64,000 nucleotides of DNA, from assembly GCA_030431255.1 (NCBI GenBank), contig JAUIJL010000008.1, forward strand, positions 186,001 to 250,000. Reading direction: 5' to 3'. How positions within the stretch are numbered: position 1 is the first letter of the stretch; every line of letters begins with the position of its first letter. Below, piece after piece: positions 44,431-53,355 of this stretch. This stretch comes from Thermoanaerobaculia bacterium. Its GTDB lineage: Bacteria > Acidobacteriota > Thermoanaerobaculia > Multivoradales > J023. The notes below the pieces were generated by a model. It was not told the origin of the DNA. It saw nothing but the letters and a program-made list of their open reading frames with translations, and searched no databases. The translations under genes were made by a program, and so were the position numbers.

Positions 44431-45858
44431 TCACCGATTCAACTCCGGCGAAATTTCTTGTCGAGCCAGCTTCAAGATCAGCTCTTCCGCAACGCTTCGT
44501 CGAGCGTAGCTTTCCAACGCTCGCCCCATGGCTTCGACCCGATGGCGAAGCTCTGGGTCTTCGAGGGCTTGAGAGATCGTCTTTTCGATCGTCTCAACGT
44601 CGTCGGCATCCTTATTGCCCACCACGCCGACACCATGGTGAGCCACTCGCACCGCGCAGCCGTGTTGATCCACGAATCCCGTGGAGTAGACGACCATCGG
44701 CACCCTATGTAGGAGACATTCATTGATGGTACCAATTCCGCCGTGGGTAATGGCGAGATCCGCCGCTTTGAGGATCTCGAGCTGGGGGGCGTAGGGCAGC
44801 ACCAACACGTTGTCGGGCGCGGAGCCGAGGGCCTCGGGCTTCAAGGTATCGCCCAGACCGAGCACCAAATCCCAATCTCGACGTCGCTCGAAAACCGCGA
44901 TGATCCGCTTCAGAAAGTCCTCGTCCGCCGACCAATAGGTGCCCAGAGAAGCGTAGATCAAGGGTCGGGTCGCTTCCGAGCCGCCTTCACGCAGCTCGTG
45001 CCACTGCCGCCACCCTAGGGTGTCGGCTCGGGGGTCGTTGCGTTGGTCCGGCACCATCGGTCCGACATAGGACACCAGCCGACCCGGGTGTTTGTCGTTC
45101 AGGGGCGGATGGGGGAGCTCCAGCTCGCTGCCGTTGAAGCAGAGGATCGGCAGGTCCGTGTACACCCAAGGCCGGAGCCAATGGCTGCGGGAGGTCCGCC
45201 GACCCAGGGCGAATCCTCTGCCGCGGGCCACCGCCCGAACATCGTCGATATCCACGGTGTCGTAAACCACGGCTGGAAAGAAATCCCCTCGACGCCATCG
45301 GCCGATCCGTCGGCGCCACTCCATGTGTCGGGTTTCGAGCCAAAGGCGGCACCAATCCAACTCCACCCGGATTCGCTGGAGACCCGAGACCGGTGCGGGT
45401 CGATCCAAGTGCAGGGGAGGCAGGCCGGGGGCCCGAAAAATGGAAAACCACACCATCAGCAGGGCCGTCGGCAGCTTCAGGGAAGCGGAGGCGAGGATCG
45501 CCACGTGCATCTCCATGTCGATCAGCAGCAGATCCGGCGACAGCTCTTCGAGCACCTGCTCGACCTCCCGCTGCTCGACGGATCGTCGGCGATTCTCTTT
45601 GCGCTGAGCGAGCCGCCGCAGAAACCTCGTGGGCCGTCGGAGCTCGGACCAGCTCAAGTCGAGCTCGCGGTCTTGCTCCCGGAATGCTCGATCCCCTCGC
45701 AAGGGCAGGAAGTCGAAGCCCTCGGCGGCCACCCGCGGACCGATGTCCGCCTGGCTGAGCAAGGTCACTTGGTGACCCGCGTTCCCCAATCGCCGGCTCA
45801 GCTCCAGCCCGGCGTTGAGGGCGCTGGTCATGCCGATGGAAATGTAGGCGATCTTCAT
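44431..45858 (-). CDS. GT1-family (UGT/MGT-type) glycosyltransferase
   Basis: A 475-residue GT-B enzyme. MKIAYISIGMTSALNAGLEL opens the acceptor domain. The donor-binding signature is clear near residues 345-395: VLPYAPQLEILKAADLAITH, then GGIGTINECLLHRVPMVV and DQHGCAVRVAHHGVGV. Such enzymes glycosylate small molecules, including macrolides, glycopeptides and lipids, with UDP- or dTDP-sugars. Its start overlaps the stop of NRPS-2 (ATGA), so it is translationally coupled to the synthetase and most likely decorates the peptide. The donor may be UDP-xylose or UDP-glucuronate made by the next two genes. Confidence 0.9.
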   Translation of the reverse strand: MKIAYISIGMTSALNAGLELSRRLGNAGHQVTLLSQADIGPRVAAEGFDFLPLRGDRAFREQDRELDLSWSELRRPTRFLRRLAQRKENRRRSVEQREVEQVLEELSPDLLLIDMEMHVAILASASLKLPTALLMVWFSIFRAPGLPPLHLDRPAPVSGLQRIRVELDWCRLWLETRHMEWRRRIGRWRRGDFFPAVVYDTVDIDDVRAVARGRGFALGRRTSRSHWLRPWVYTDLPILCFNGSELELPHPPLNDKHPGRLVSYVGPMVPDQRNDPRADTLGWRQWHELREGGSEATRPLIYASLGTYWSADEDFLKRIIAVFERRRDWDLVLGLGDTLKPEALGSAPDNVLVLPYAPQLEILKAADLAITHGGIGTINECLLHRVPMVVYSTGFVDQHGCAVRVAHHGVGVVGNKDADDVETIEKTISQALEDPELRHRVEAMGRALESYARRSVAEELILKLARQEISPELNR

Positions 45859-48800
45859 GACGAGGCGGGGCCCCTGCCGTCCGCGCCGGAGTCTTCCGGA
45901 TCACGATCATCCGGATCGCGAAGATCGAGGCGCGCCAGCTCCGCGTCGATTTTGGCGCCCACCACCGCCACGTGGGGCTCTTTCAGCACGTCCGCGTGGC
46001 GTCCGGGGATTCGTTCCACGGCGAGCCGGCCCTGGACCCATTCGCCCCAGCCGAAATCCTCGTCGAAGCGGGGATCGTCGGTGCGTAGGAGCTGCACGTC
46101 CCCGGGATAGGTGCCGGGCGCGTAGTCGCGCATGGCCGCGAAGTGGCGACGGGCGGCTTGGTGGTAGACCTTGGGCAGGGTGCGCATGTCGAGCACGTCG
46201 TCGAGCTCCAAGGCCTTTCCCTGTGTCTTCCCGTGTGCCTCGCCGCTCTCGGAGACCGAAGCAGTGGGTCTTGGATCCCAGGGCGTATCGGCCTGGGGCG
46301 CCAAACGGCCGGAAATCCGCTGGGTGGCCCGTTGAGTGACCCGTCGTGCCGCGTCGCTGACCGAGGCCACCATCTCGCTGGGTGGTTTGGAGAACAGCCG
46401 ACGCATGCGTCGAGCCAGGACCTTGGCGCCGCCCTGCTGTTGGGCGTGGGCCTGGGGCACGCTGTCGATCAACACCACCCATTCCACGGATCGCCCTTGG
46501 CGGCTCAATCGTCGAGCCATTTCAAAGGCGATGCCGCCACCGACGCAGTAGCCGCCCAAGCGATACGGGCCGGTGGGGTCGAGGCGTTGCACCTCGGCGA
46601 CGTAGTGGTCGGCCATGGCCTCCAACCGGCTGTGGGGATTCGGTGGGGCTTGCAGGCCGTAGAGGGGCAGCTCGGGATCGAGGTAATTGGCCAGATCGTA
46701 GAACCAGCCGACCTCACCGCCCAGGCCGTGGACCAAAAATAGCGGGCGACGCCTGCCCTGGGCACGGATCGGCACCAAGCTGCTCCAGACCGCTTCTTTT
46801 CCTCGGAGCCGGTCTTCGATGGCGTCCGCCAGGGCCCGGACGGTGGCGTGTTGGTAGATCAAGCCGAGGGCGAGCTCGACCCCGAATTGGGTCTTGATCC
46901 GCTGCACGAGGGCGGGCACCAACAGAGAATGACCCCCGAGCTCGAAGAAGTTGTCGTCGGGGGAAAACTCCTGAATGGCGATCAAATCGTTCCAGATCCG
47001 CATCACCTGGGCTTCGGTCGACGTGCGCGGTGACTCGGCGTCGGTGCCGCCCCGGGGTCGACGACCGTTCCCGTCGGTCTCACGGTTGAGCTCACCAGGG
47101 CCGACACGCAGACCTTTCAGGCGCGGATCTTCCTTGCGATCGCCGAATGCCCGGTGGAGTAGGTCGGCGACGGTGTCGTCGGTCTGTCCGCGCTCATCGG
47201 GTCGGACCAAAGCCTTCAACAGCGCCTCGAAGCGTTCCAGGAGGGCTTCGGCAGCGGAGATCGGCAGGGTTCCCGGCTCGATCTCGAGCCGCAAGCGCAG
47301 CTCGGATCCAGGCTGGAAAGCCAGGGTGAGGGGGAAGCCCGAGGTCAAATCGCCGGAGAATCGACCCAGGGCCAGCTCCGGACCTTCGGACTTGGAATTC
47401 GTCTCGCGAGCACCGCTGGGGAAGTTGGCGAAGGCCAAGAGGGTGTCGAACGGAGCCCGTTTGAGGGTCACACCTCCGGCCTCGAAGAGGCGGGTCAAGG
47501 GCACGTGCTCGAAGCTTTGGGCGTCCTGTTGTCGGCGCAGCACCGAGCCGAAGAATGCCTGGAGGTTGTCGTCTCGGTTGATGGGAATGCCCAAGGGCAA
47601 GACGTTCGAAAGCATGCCCACCACGTCGCCGATGGCGGGGACATCCAACGCCGGCGCCGATCGGCCCGAAGCGACGAAACCCAGGGTCGCTAGGGGGCTG
47701 CCCGTCACCTCCGCCAGCACCAGGGCCCAACAACCCACCAACAGGCTGCCGGTGCTGACCCCGAGCTGCTGTGCCCGCGAGCCCAGCCGTTTCATGGTGA
47801 GGGGGCCTGAGCCGTCGTCCACGGTGCGGGTCGGCAGGTGCGGGGGCGAATCGGCCCGGTGGGGTCCGCCGGTCGACCTCAAACCCAAGCCGCGTTGGGT
47901 CAAGAAGTCGCGGGCGGCGATGCCTTGTCGGGTCCAAAAAACCTCGGCGTTGGGCGCCTTTGGACCGCGCGTCCAGGTCATGAAGTCGTGAAATTTGGGT
48001 GCGGGCGGCCACGAAAGGGTTTTGCCGTGGACCTCGGCGTGGTAGCGATCCACCACTTCCTGGAGCACCGTCAGGCAGGACCAACCATCGAGCAGGAGGT
48101 GATGGCAGGACCACACCAACAGGTGCTTGCGCTCGGCCACGCGCCGAACCTCCAGGCGCCAGGCGGGCGCGTGGCTCGGGTCGATGCCTTCGGCGCGGAC
48201 GTCTCCGACCAACTGGTCCAAATCCGGCAACCGGCCGTCCGCGGCTTCGGGTCGGCGGTCGATCCACTGGATCTCCGTCGCCACCTGCTCAGCCACGACC
48301 TGAACCGGATGCTTGAGCTCGCGCCAGTGAACCGAGGCCCGCAGCGCGGGATGGCGATCCACCGTCTGCCGCCAGGCTATTTCGAGGATCTCCGGATCCA
48401 ATTCACCCAGCAGCTCCACGTGCTGCACCAAGGTGCCTCGATCTCCACGCGCTTTCGGATCGGCCTCGGCCGAGGCGCGATGGGCGAGCAGGGTCTCCTG
48501 GACCTCGGTGAGCCGGAAGACGTCCTCAATATTTTGGCCGCCGAGCCTGGCGAGCTCGTCGGCACCGAGCCCGGCGTCGGTGAAGACGTCGGCGCGGGGC
48601 GCGTGATCAGTTGCGGCAGCCGCGCCCAAAAGGGCGGTCAGCACCTCGCCGAATGCCTCGAGCAGGCGTTCCATCTGAGGCTCGTCGATGGCGGACGGCA
48701 GGTAGGTCCAGCGGACCTCCAGGAGGCTTCGATCCCCAGATTCCGTCCTCAGCCATGCATTGATTTCCAGATCATGGGAGCGGAGGTTGGTTCCGTGCCG

Positions 48801-51800
48801 GGAGCTCGCGAGCACCTCTTGATCTTCCTGCGGCGCCAGAGAGCTCAAGAGGCCGTGCCGCTGGGTGACCCGACCCATGTAATTGAAGAGGACGCGCGGC
48901 TCGGGTTGGTCTTTGAGCGGACCGGGATCGACCTGTAAATCCCGGAGCAGCCGGAATCCGGAGCCGTCCCCAGGGATTCGGTCGAGCCGGGCACGGATCT
49001 CAGCCAAGGCCGATGTCAGGACCTCGAGGTCGGCCTCTTCGATCTCGAGGAGGATCGGATGGGAGGTGGTCAGCCAGCCGACGGTGCGGGAGAGGTCGAG
49101 CGCGGGCTCACCGGGTAGAGGCTGCGGCAGCCGGCCGTGCTGCTCAAGCTCCACCCACAAGCCACCGTAGCCACGCAATCGGGCCATGGCCACCACCAAC
49201 GCGGTGAGCATCAGCTCCTCCGGGCGGTGGACGCCGGCCTCGCGGAGCTCGAAGCTCTGGGTGACGTCCCGCGCGTCCGCCTCCGTGGAGCCGCCGGCGA
49301 GGCTCTCCGAAGGACCAGGAAGCTCAAGGTCCCGGGGATCCACGGTTCGGGACCAGAAGGGCAGCTCTTCCTGTAGATCGGGGGAGCCGACGCGCCCGTG
49401 CAGGGCGTCGGCGAAGACCTTGATCGGCGCCGGCACAGGCGGCAAGTCGACGCGCCGGCCGTTTCGGAGCTGGTCGTAGGCGGTTTCGAGATCTTCGAGC
49501 ACCACGGACCAAGAGACCGCGTCGACGATCAGGTGGTGCACGATGAGGAAAAGTCGGTGGCTTCCGTCGGCCGGGCGGACGAGCAGGGCCTTGAGCAAGG
49601 GTGCTTGATCCAGCCGCAAGCTTCCTTGGACCCGATGCAGGTGGGATTGCCAGGCTTGGCCCGAGGTTAGATCGACGACCTCTAGGCTGACTTCCACTCG
49701 GTCCGGGTCCACCAGCTCTTGGCGCCAGGTCTCTGAGGGATTAGCGGTCTCTGAGGGATTAGCGGTCTCTGAGGGATCAGCCGTCTCGGTGGTCCAGAAC
49801 CTCGCCCTCAGGCCGTCGTGGTGCCGGACCACAGCGTGCAGGGCTCGGCGAAAGATCTCCGGCTCGAAGTCGGCGTCGACCTCGAAGCCACGGGTCATAT
49901 TCCAATGCTGAGGCTCGGTCAGCCGACGATCCAGGAACCACTTTTGGATCGGCAGAAGCGGTAGGTCGCCGACCCATGGCGGGATGTGCTCGATGCTGTC
50001 GTCAGCGGACCCAGTGTCCGCGCGACCTCGGGCGACGGCGGCGAGGGCTTTCACCGTCGGATGGCCGGCCAGCTCCCGGGGCTCGACCGCTAGGCCTTCT
50101 TGGCGCAAACGAGACACCACCCGGATGCCGAGGATGGAATCGCCCCCGAGCTCGAAGAAATGATCTCGACGACCCACCCGTTCCAGCCCGAGCACCTGCC
50201 CCCAGACTTCGGCCACGGTCCGCTCGATCGGATCCATCGGTAGGTCGTCCTGATCTTCGGGGGCGTCCCCACCCGACTCCGCGGCCGATGGGAGGGTGAG
50301 GCGCACCAAAGCCGGCTCGTCGAGCTTGCCGTTGGGCAGGCGAGGTAGCCGGTCCAAGACCAGGCATCGATCGGGCACCATGGGCGCGGGCACCCGCCCC
50401 TTGAGGTCTTGGAGGATGTGCTCCGCGGTGACGGGCACTGTGACGGACTCGGTGACGGCCTCTGTGGCGACCACAAAAGCCGTCAGCCGACGTCGTCCTT
50501 CGGACTGGATGACCCGCACCTTGGCGTCGGCGACTCTCGGGTCTTGCCGCAGCTGGGCTTCCACGCCGCCCAGCTCGATGCGGTGTCCCCGGATCTTGAT
50601 TTGGGAATCCGCGCGTCCTAGGAACACCAACCGATCCTCTTCGTCCTGAACCGCCAGGTCGCCGGTGCGATAGCAGCGGGTCCGCCCGTCGGTGATCGAC
50701 GGCAAGGGACGGAAGACGTCTCGGGTCGCCTGGGCGCGATGCAGATATCCACGGGCCACACCGGGCCCGGAAATCCACAGCTCTCCGGCCACACCTTGGG
50801 GCACGGGTCGTTGCTCCGGGTCGAGCAGCAGCACGCTGGTGCCGGGAATGGGTCGGCCGATGGGCACACGCTCCGCGGTGGTCGCGTCCGCGCTTTCGGC
50901 TCCGAGCTCGTGCACCGTGCACCACACCGTGCCTTCTGTCGGTCCGTATTCGTTGAACAGGCGGGTGTTGGGCAGGATCTTCCGGTGCAACGCGGCGAGG
51001 CCCGGAGGGCACGCTTCGCCGGCCACGATCATGACCTCGAGGGATTCCAGCTCCGACGGCTCCGATTCCGCCGCGTCGGTTTCCTCGAGCAGGACCTCGT
51101 AGAGAGCCGGCAAACACAGGCTGTGGGTGACCCGGTGCTCCCGGATCAGACGCCGCAGGACGTGCAGGTCCCGCTCCTGGTCGGGCTCGGGCAATACCAA
51201 CGTGCCACCGGTCACCAGGGTCCAAAAAAGCCCGGCGACCGAGCTGTCGAAGGACATGGAGGAGAGCAGCAGATATCGACCCACAGGCTGTGGGTACACC
51301 GCCAGCCGGGCAGCGGTGGAGTAGAGCAGGTTGCCGTGGGTGACCTCTACACCTTTGGGGGTGCCCGTGGAGCCGGAGGTGTAAATCACGTAGGCCAACG
51401 CATCCGGGTCGTCGGGGACGGCGTCTTCCGGTGTGACTTCCTCCCCGGCTTCCGGCCACTGGTCGGGGCGGTCCAGATGGACTCGGATCAGATCCGGAGA
51501 CGGTAGGGACAAGCTCTCTTGGGTGAGCACCAGCATGACCCGGGCGTCTTCGAGCACGGTGCGGACGTGTTGCTCCGGATAGGTGGGGTCGATGGGCAGA
51601 TAGGCCGCGCCCGCTTTCAGAATGCCGAGCATGCCGACCACCGCCTCCACGTTACGGTGGAGGTAGAGCCCGACGATGGCATGGTGTTGCCCGCTGCCGT
51701 CGACCCTCAGCCGGCGAATGACCTGGGCCAAACGATCGGATTGCGAATCTAGATCACCGTAGGTCAACCGGTGATCGCCGCAGATCACGGCCGGGGCGTC

Positions 51801-53342
51801 CGAACGTTCCCGGGCGACCCTGGAGATCCAACCGTGCAGGGTCACTTCGGGCGGCACGAGCTCTGAGGGCAAGGTTGCGGGTGGATCCAGGAATTGCCGC
51901 TGGAGCCGGTCTTGTTCCAATTCGTTGAGCCAGGGCAGCTCGGCCACCGGAGTCCGAGCCTGATCGACCCACCGATCCAAGAGCACGGCGACCCGTTGCA
52001 GCAGCCGATCGACGAAGGCGGAGTCGAACCGTCCGTGGTCGAAGATGGCGAGCAGCTCGAGTCGATCGCCCGGAAGCACCAGCAGGGCGAAGGGATAGTT
52101 GCTGCGTTCGAGGATCTCGAAGCGGCAGATGGGCAGGTCCGGTCCGTCCGGGTCGTCTTCGCCGGCGGCTTCCGGATCGAGGCTCGGCGGATGATTCTCG
52201 ATCACCAAGAGGGTTTCGAAGAGCCCCTCCTGGCCCTCCTGGCGGTGCTCCCGCTGAAGCTGAGCGAGGGGGCAAGGACCCGCCTGGTGCATCGCCAGCT
52301 GACGGCGTTGCACCTCCCGCAGCCAATCCACCAGGGTCGTGTCTGTGGGTACCGTGTCCGTGGGTGCCGTGTCCCTGGGCAGAGTGATCCGCAGGGGCAA
52401 GGTTTCGATGAACAGACCCACGCCCTGCTCGATGCCGTCGAGCTCGGGACGTCGTCCCGAGGTGCTGAGGCCGAAGACCACATCTCGATCTCGGCTGTAG
52501 AGGCCGAGCACCTGGGCCCAAACCCCCATCAGCACCGTGCCCAGGGTCAGCCGATGCTCACGGGCGAAGGTCGATAGGCGCTCCGTGGTGTGGGTCTCCA
52601 GCCGCAGCTGGGTTTGACGATGGGTGGAGCCGATGGCTTTCGTAGGCAAAGGGTCCACCGGCCGGCTTTGGAAGCTCGGGACGAATGCGTCGAGCCGATT
52701 CAGCGTCTCGAAGCCCTCCAGCTGGTCCCGCCAGAAGGCCAGATCCCGGTCGCGATCCTGGCGGCCGTGCCAGGCGACATAGTGGGTGAAGGGCCAGGGC
52801 GCGGGCAGCTGTGGGGTCGTCCCGGTGATCCGGGCTCGATAGACGGTCCGCAGCTCGTGGAGCAGCAGGCGGACCGACCAGCCGTCCAGCAGGATGTGGT
52901 GGAAGGTCCAGAGCCAAGTCCATCTGTGCCCGTCGACCCGCCACAGGGTCAAACGCAGGAGCGGTGCTTCGGCGAGCTCGAAGCCCCGTCGGCGATCCTC
53001 GACCAAGAAGGCGTCGATTTTCGCTTGCTGTCGGGTCGGCTCCAGGTCCCTTAAATCGTGGATCTCCCAGGGTAAGTCCACCTCCTGACGCACCACTTGC
53101 AGGGGCTCGTCGAGCCCGTCCCACAGGAAGATGGATCGCAGCACGCTGTGCCGCCGCACTAAATCCTGCCAAGCCCCCTGAAGGGTCTCGGGTTGGAAGG
53201 GCTCCTGACCGTCGCCGGTTTCCAGATCGATCAACACCTGATCGATGAAGACTCCCGAGCCCGGCTCCGACAGGCTGTGGAAGAGCAGGCCCTCTTGCAC
53301 GGGTGTGAGAGCATAAACATCCTCAACGTTTTCAAAGCTCAT
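45855..53342 (-). CDS. NRPS-2: C-A-T-E-C-T-TE synthetase
   Basis: A 2495-residue nonribosomal peptide synthetase. C1 (1-450; HHILLDGWS at about 150) looks like a D-to-L condensation domain, as expected after an upstream epimerase. A (about 490-1020) has YTSGSTGTPKG and NEYGPTEGTVW; I read its pocket as D-S-A-L-I-A-E-V, which I cannot assign. T1 has FFELGGDSILG (about 1064). E (about 1120-1590) shows HHLIVDAVSW, RTVGWLTT and VLFNYMGR. C2 (about 1600-2050; HHLLLDGWS) is followed directly by T2 (FFELGGHSLL, about 2135) with no A domain between. The thioesterase has Cys2266 in GGYCVGG instead of Ser, plus a GRHADV histidine. It starts 13 bases after NRPS-1 and releases the product. Confidence 0.95.
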   Translation of the reverse strand: MSFENVEDVYALTPVQEGLLFHSLSEPGSGVFIDQVLIDLETGDGQEPFQPETLQGAWQDLVRRHSVLRSIFLWDGLDEPLQVVRQEVDLPWEIHDLRDLEPTRQQAKIDAFLVEDRRRGFELAEAPLLRLTLWRVDGHRWTWLWTFHHILLDGWSVRLLLHELRTVYRARITGTTPQLPAPWPFTHYVAWHGRQDRDRDLAFWRDQLEGFETLNRLDAFVPSFQSRPVDPLPTKAIGSTHRQTQLRLETHTTERLSTFAREHRLTLGTVLMGVWAQVLGLYSRDRDVVFGLSTSGRRPELDGIEQGVGLFIETLPLRITLPRDTAPTDTVPTDTTLVDWLREVQRRQLAMHQAGPCPLAQLQREHRQEGQEGLFETLLVIENHPPSLDPEAAGEDDPDGPDLPICRFEILERSNYPFALLVLPGDRLELLAIFDHGRFDSAFVDRLLQRVAVLLDRWVDQARTPVAELPWLNELEQDRLQRQFLDPPATLPSELVPPEVTLHGWISRVARERSDAPAVICGDHRLTYGDLDSQSDRLAQVIRRLRVDGSGQHHAIVGLYLHRNVEAVVGMLGILKAGAAYLPIDPTYPEQHVRTVLEDARVMLVLTQESLSLPSPDLIRVHLDRPDQWPEAGEEVTPEDAVPDDPDALAYVIYTSGSTGTPKGVEVTHGNLLYSTAARLAVYPQPVGRYLLLSSMSFDSSVAGLFWTLVTGGTLVLPEPDQERDLHVLRRLIREHRVTHSLCLPALYEVLLEETDAAESEPSELESLEVMIVAGEACPPGLAALHRKILPNTRLFNEYGPTEGTVWCTVHELGAESADATTAERVPIGRPIPGTSVLLLDPEQRPVPQGVAGELWISGPGVARGYLHRAQATRDVFRPLPSITDGRTRCYRTGDLAVQDEEDRLVFLGRADSQIKIRGHRIELGGVEAQLRQDPRVADAKVRVIQSEGRRRLTAFVVATEAVTESVTVPVTAEHILQDLKGRVPAPMVPDRCLVLDRLPRLPNGKLDEPALVRLTLPSAAESGGDAPEDQDDLPMDPIERTVAEVWGQVLGLERVGRRDHFFELGGDSILGIRVVSRLRQEGLAVEPRELAGHPTVKALAAVARGRADTGSADDSIEHIPPWVGDLPLLPIQKWFLDRRLTEPQHWNMTRGFEVDADFEPEIFRRALHAVVRHHDGLRARFWTTETADPSETANPSETANPSETWRQELVDPDRVEVSLEVVDLTSGQAWQSHLHRVQGSLRLDQAPLLKALLVRPADGSHRLFLIVHHLIVDAVSWSVVLEDLETAYDQLRNGRRVDLPPVPAPIKVFADALHGRVGSPDLQEELPFWSRTVDPRDLELPGPSESLAGGSTEADARDVTQSFELREAGVHRPEELMLTALVVAMARLRGYGGLWVELEQHGRLPQPLPGEPALDLSRTVGWLTTSHPILLEIEEADLEVLTSALAEIRARLDRIPGDGSGFRLLRDLQVDPGPLKDQPEPRVLFNYMGRVTQRHGLLSSLAPQEDQEVLASSRHGTNLRSHDLEINAWLRTESGDRSLLEVRWTYLPSAIDEPQMERLLEAFGEVLTALLGAAAATDHAPRADVFTDAGLGADELARLGGQNIEDVFRLTEVQETLLAHRASAEADPKARGDRGTLVQHVELLGELDPEILEIAWRQTVDRHPALRASVHWRELKHPVQVVAEQVATEIQWIDRRPEAADGRLPDLDQLVGDVRAEGIDPSHAPAWRLEVRRVAERKHLLVWSCHHLLLDGWSCLTVLQEVVDRYHAEVHGKTLSWPPAPKFHDFMTWTRGPKAPNAEVFWTRQGIAARDFLTQRGLGLRSTGGPHRADSPPHLPTRTVDDGSGPLTMKRLGSRAQQLGVSTGSLLVGCWALVLAEVTGSPLATLGFVASGRSAPALDVPAIGDVVGMLSNVLPLGIPINRDDNLQAFFGSVLRRQQDAQSFEHVPLTRLFEAGGVTLKRAPFDTLLAFANFPSGARETNSKSEGPELALGRFSGDLTSGFPLTLAFQPGSELRLRLEIEPGTLPISAAEALLERFEALLKALVRPDERGQTDDTVADLLHRAFGDRKEDPRLKGLRVGPGELNRETDGNGRRPRGGTDAESPRTSTEAQVMRIWNDLIAIQEFSPDDNFFELGGHSLLVPALVQRIKTQFGVELALGLIYQHATVRALADAIEDRLRGKEAVWSSLVPIRAQGRRRPLFLVHGLGGEVGWFYDLANYLDPELPLYGLQAPPNPHSRLEAMADHYVAEVQRLDPTGPYRLGGYCVGGGIAFEMARRLSRQGRSVEWVVLIDSVPQAHAQQQGGAKVLARRMRRLFSKPPSEMVASVSDAARRVTQRATQRISGRLAPQADTPWDPRPTASVSESGEAHGKTQGKALELDDVLDMRTLPKVYHQAARRHFAAMRDYAPGTYPGDVQLLRTDDPRFDEDFGWGEWVQGRLAVERIPGRHADVLKEPHVAVVGAKIDAELARLDLRDPDDRDPEDSGADGRGPASS
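49730..49783 (-). repeat. 18-base in-frame minisatellite in NRPS-2
   Basis: Three copies of TCTCTGAGGGATTAGCGG (plus strand), the last with two changes, encode ETANPS units in the early part of the epimerisation domain. The reading frame is kept. Confidence 0.85.
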
Positions 53343-53355
53343 CGGTGGGGCGCCC

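Noticed and set aside
49000..49900. Reading the third domain of NRPS-2 as a condensation domain
   Set aside because: HHLIVDAVSW, RTVGWLTT and the FNYMGR motif fit an epimerisation domain better; the same applies to the last domain of NRPS-1.
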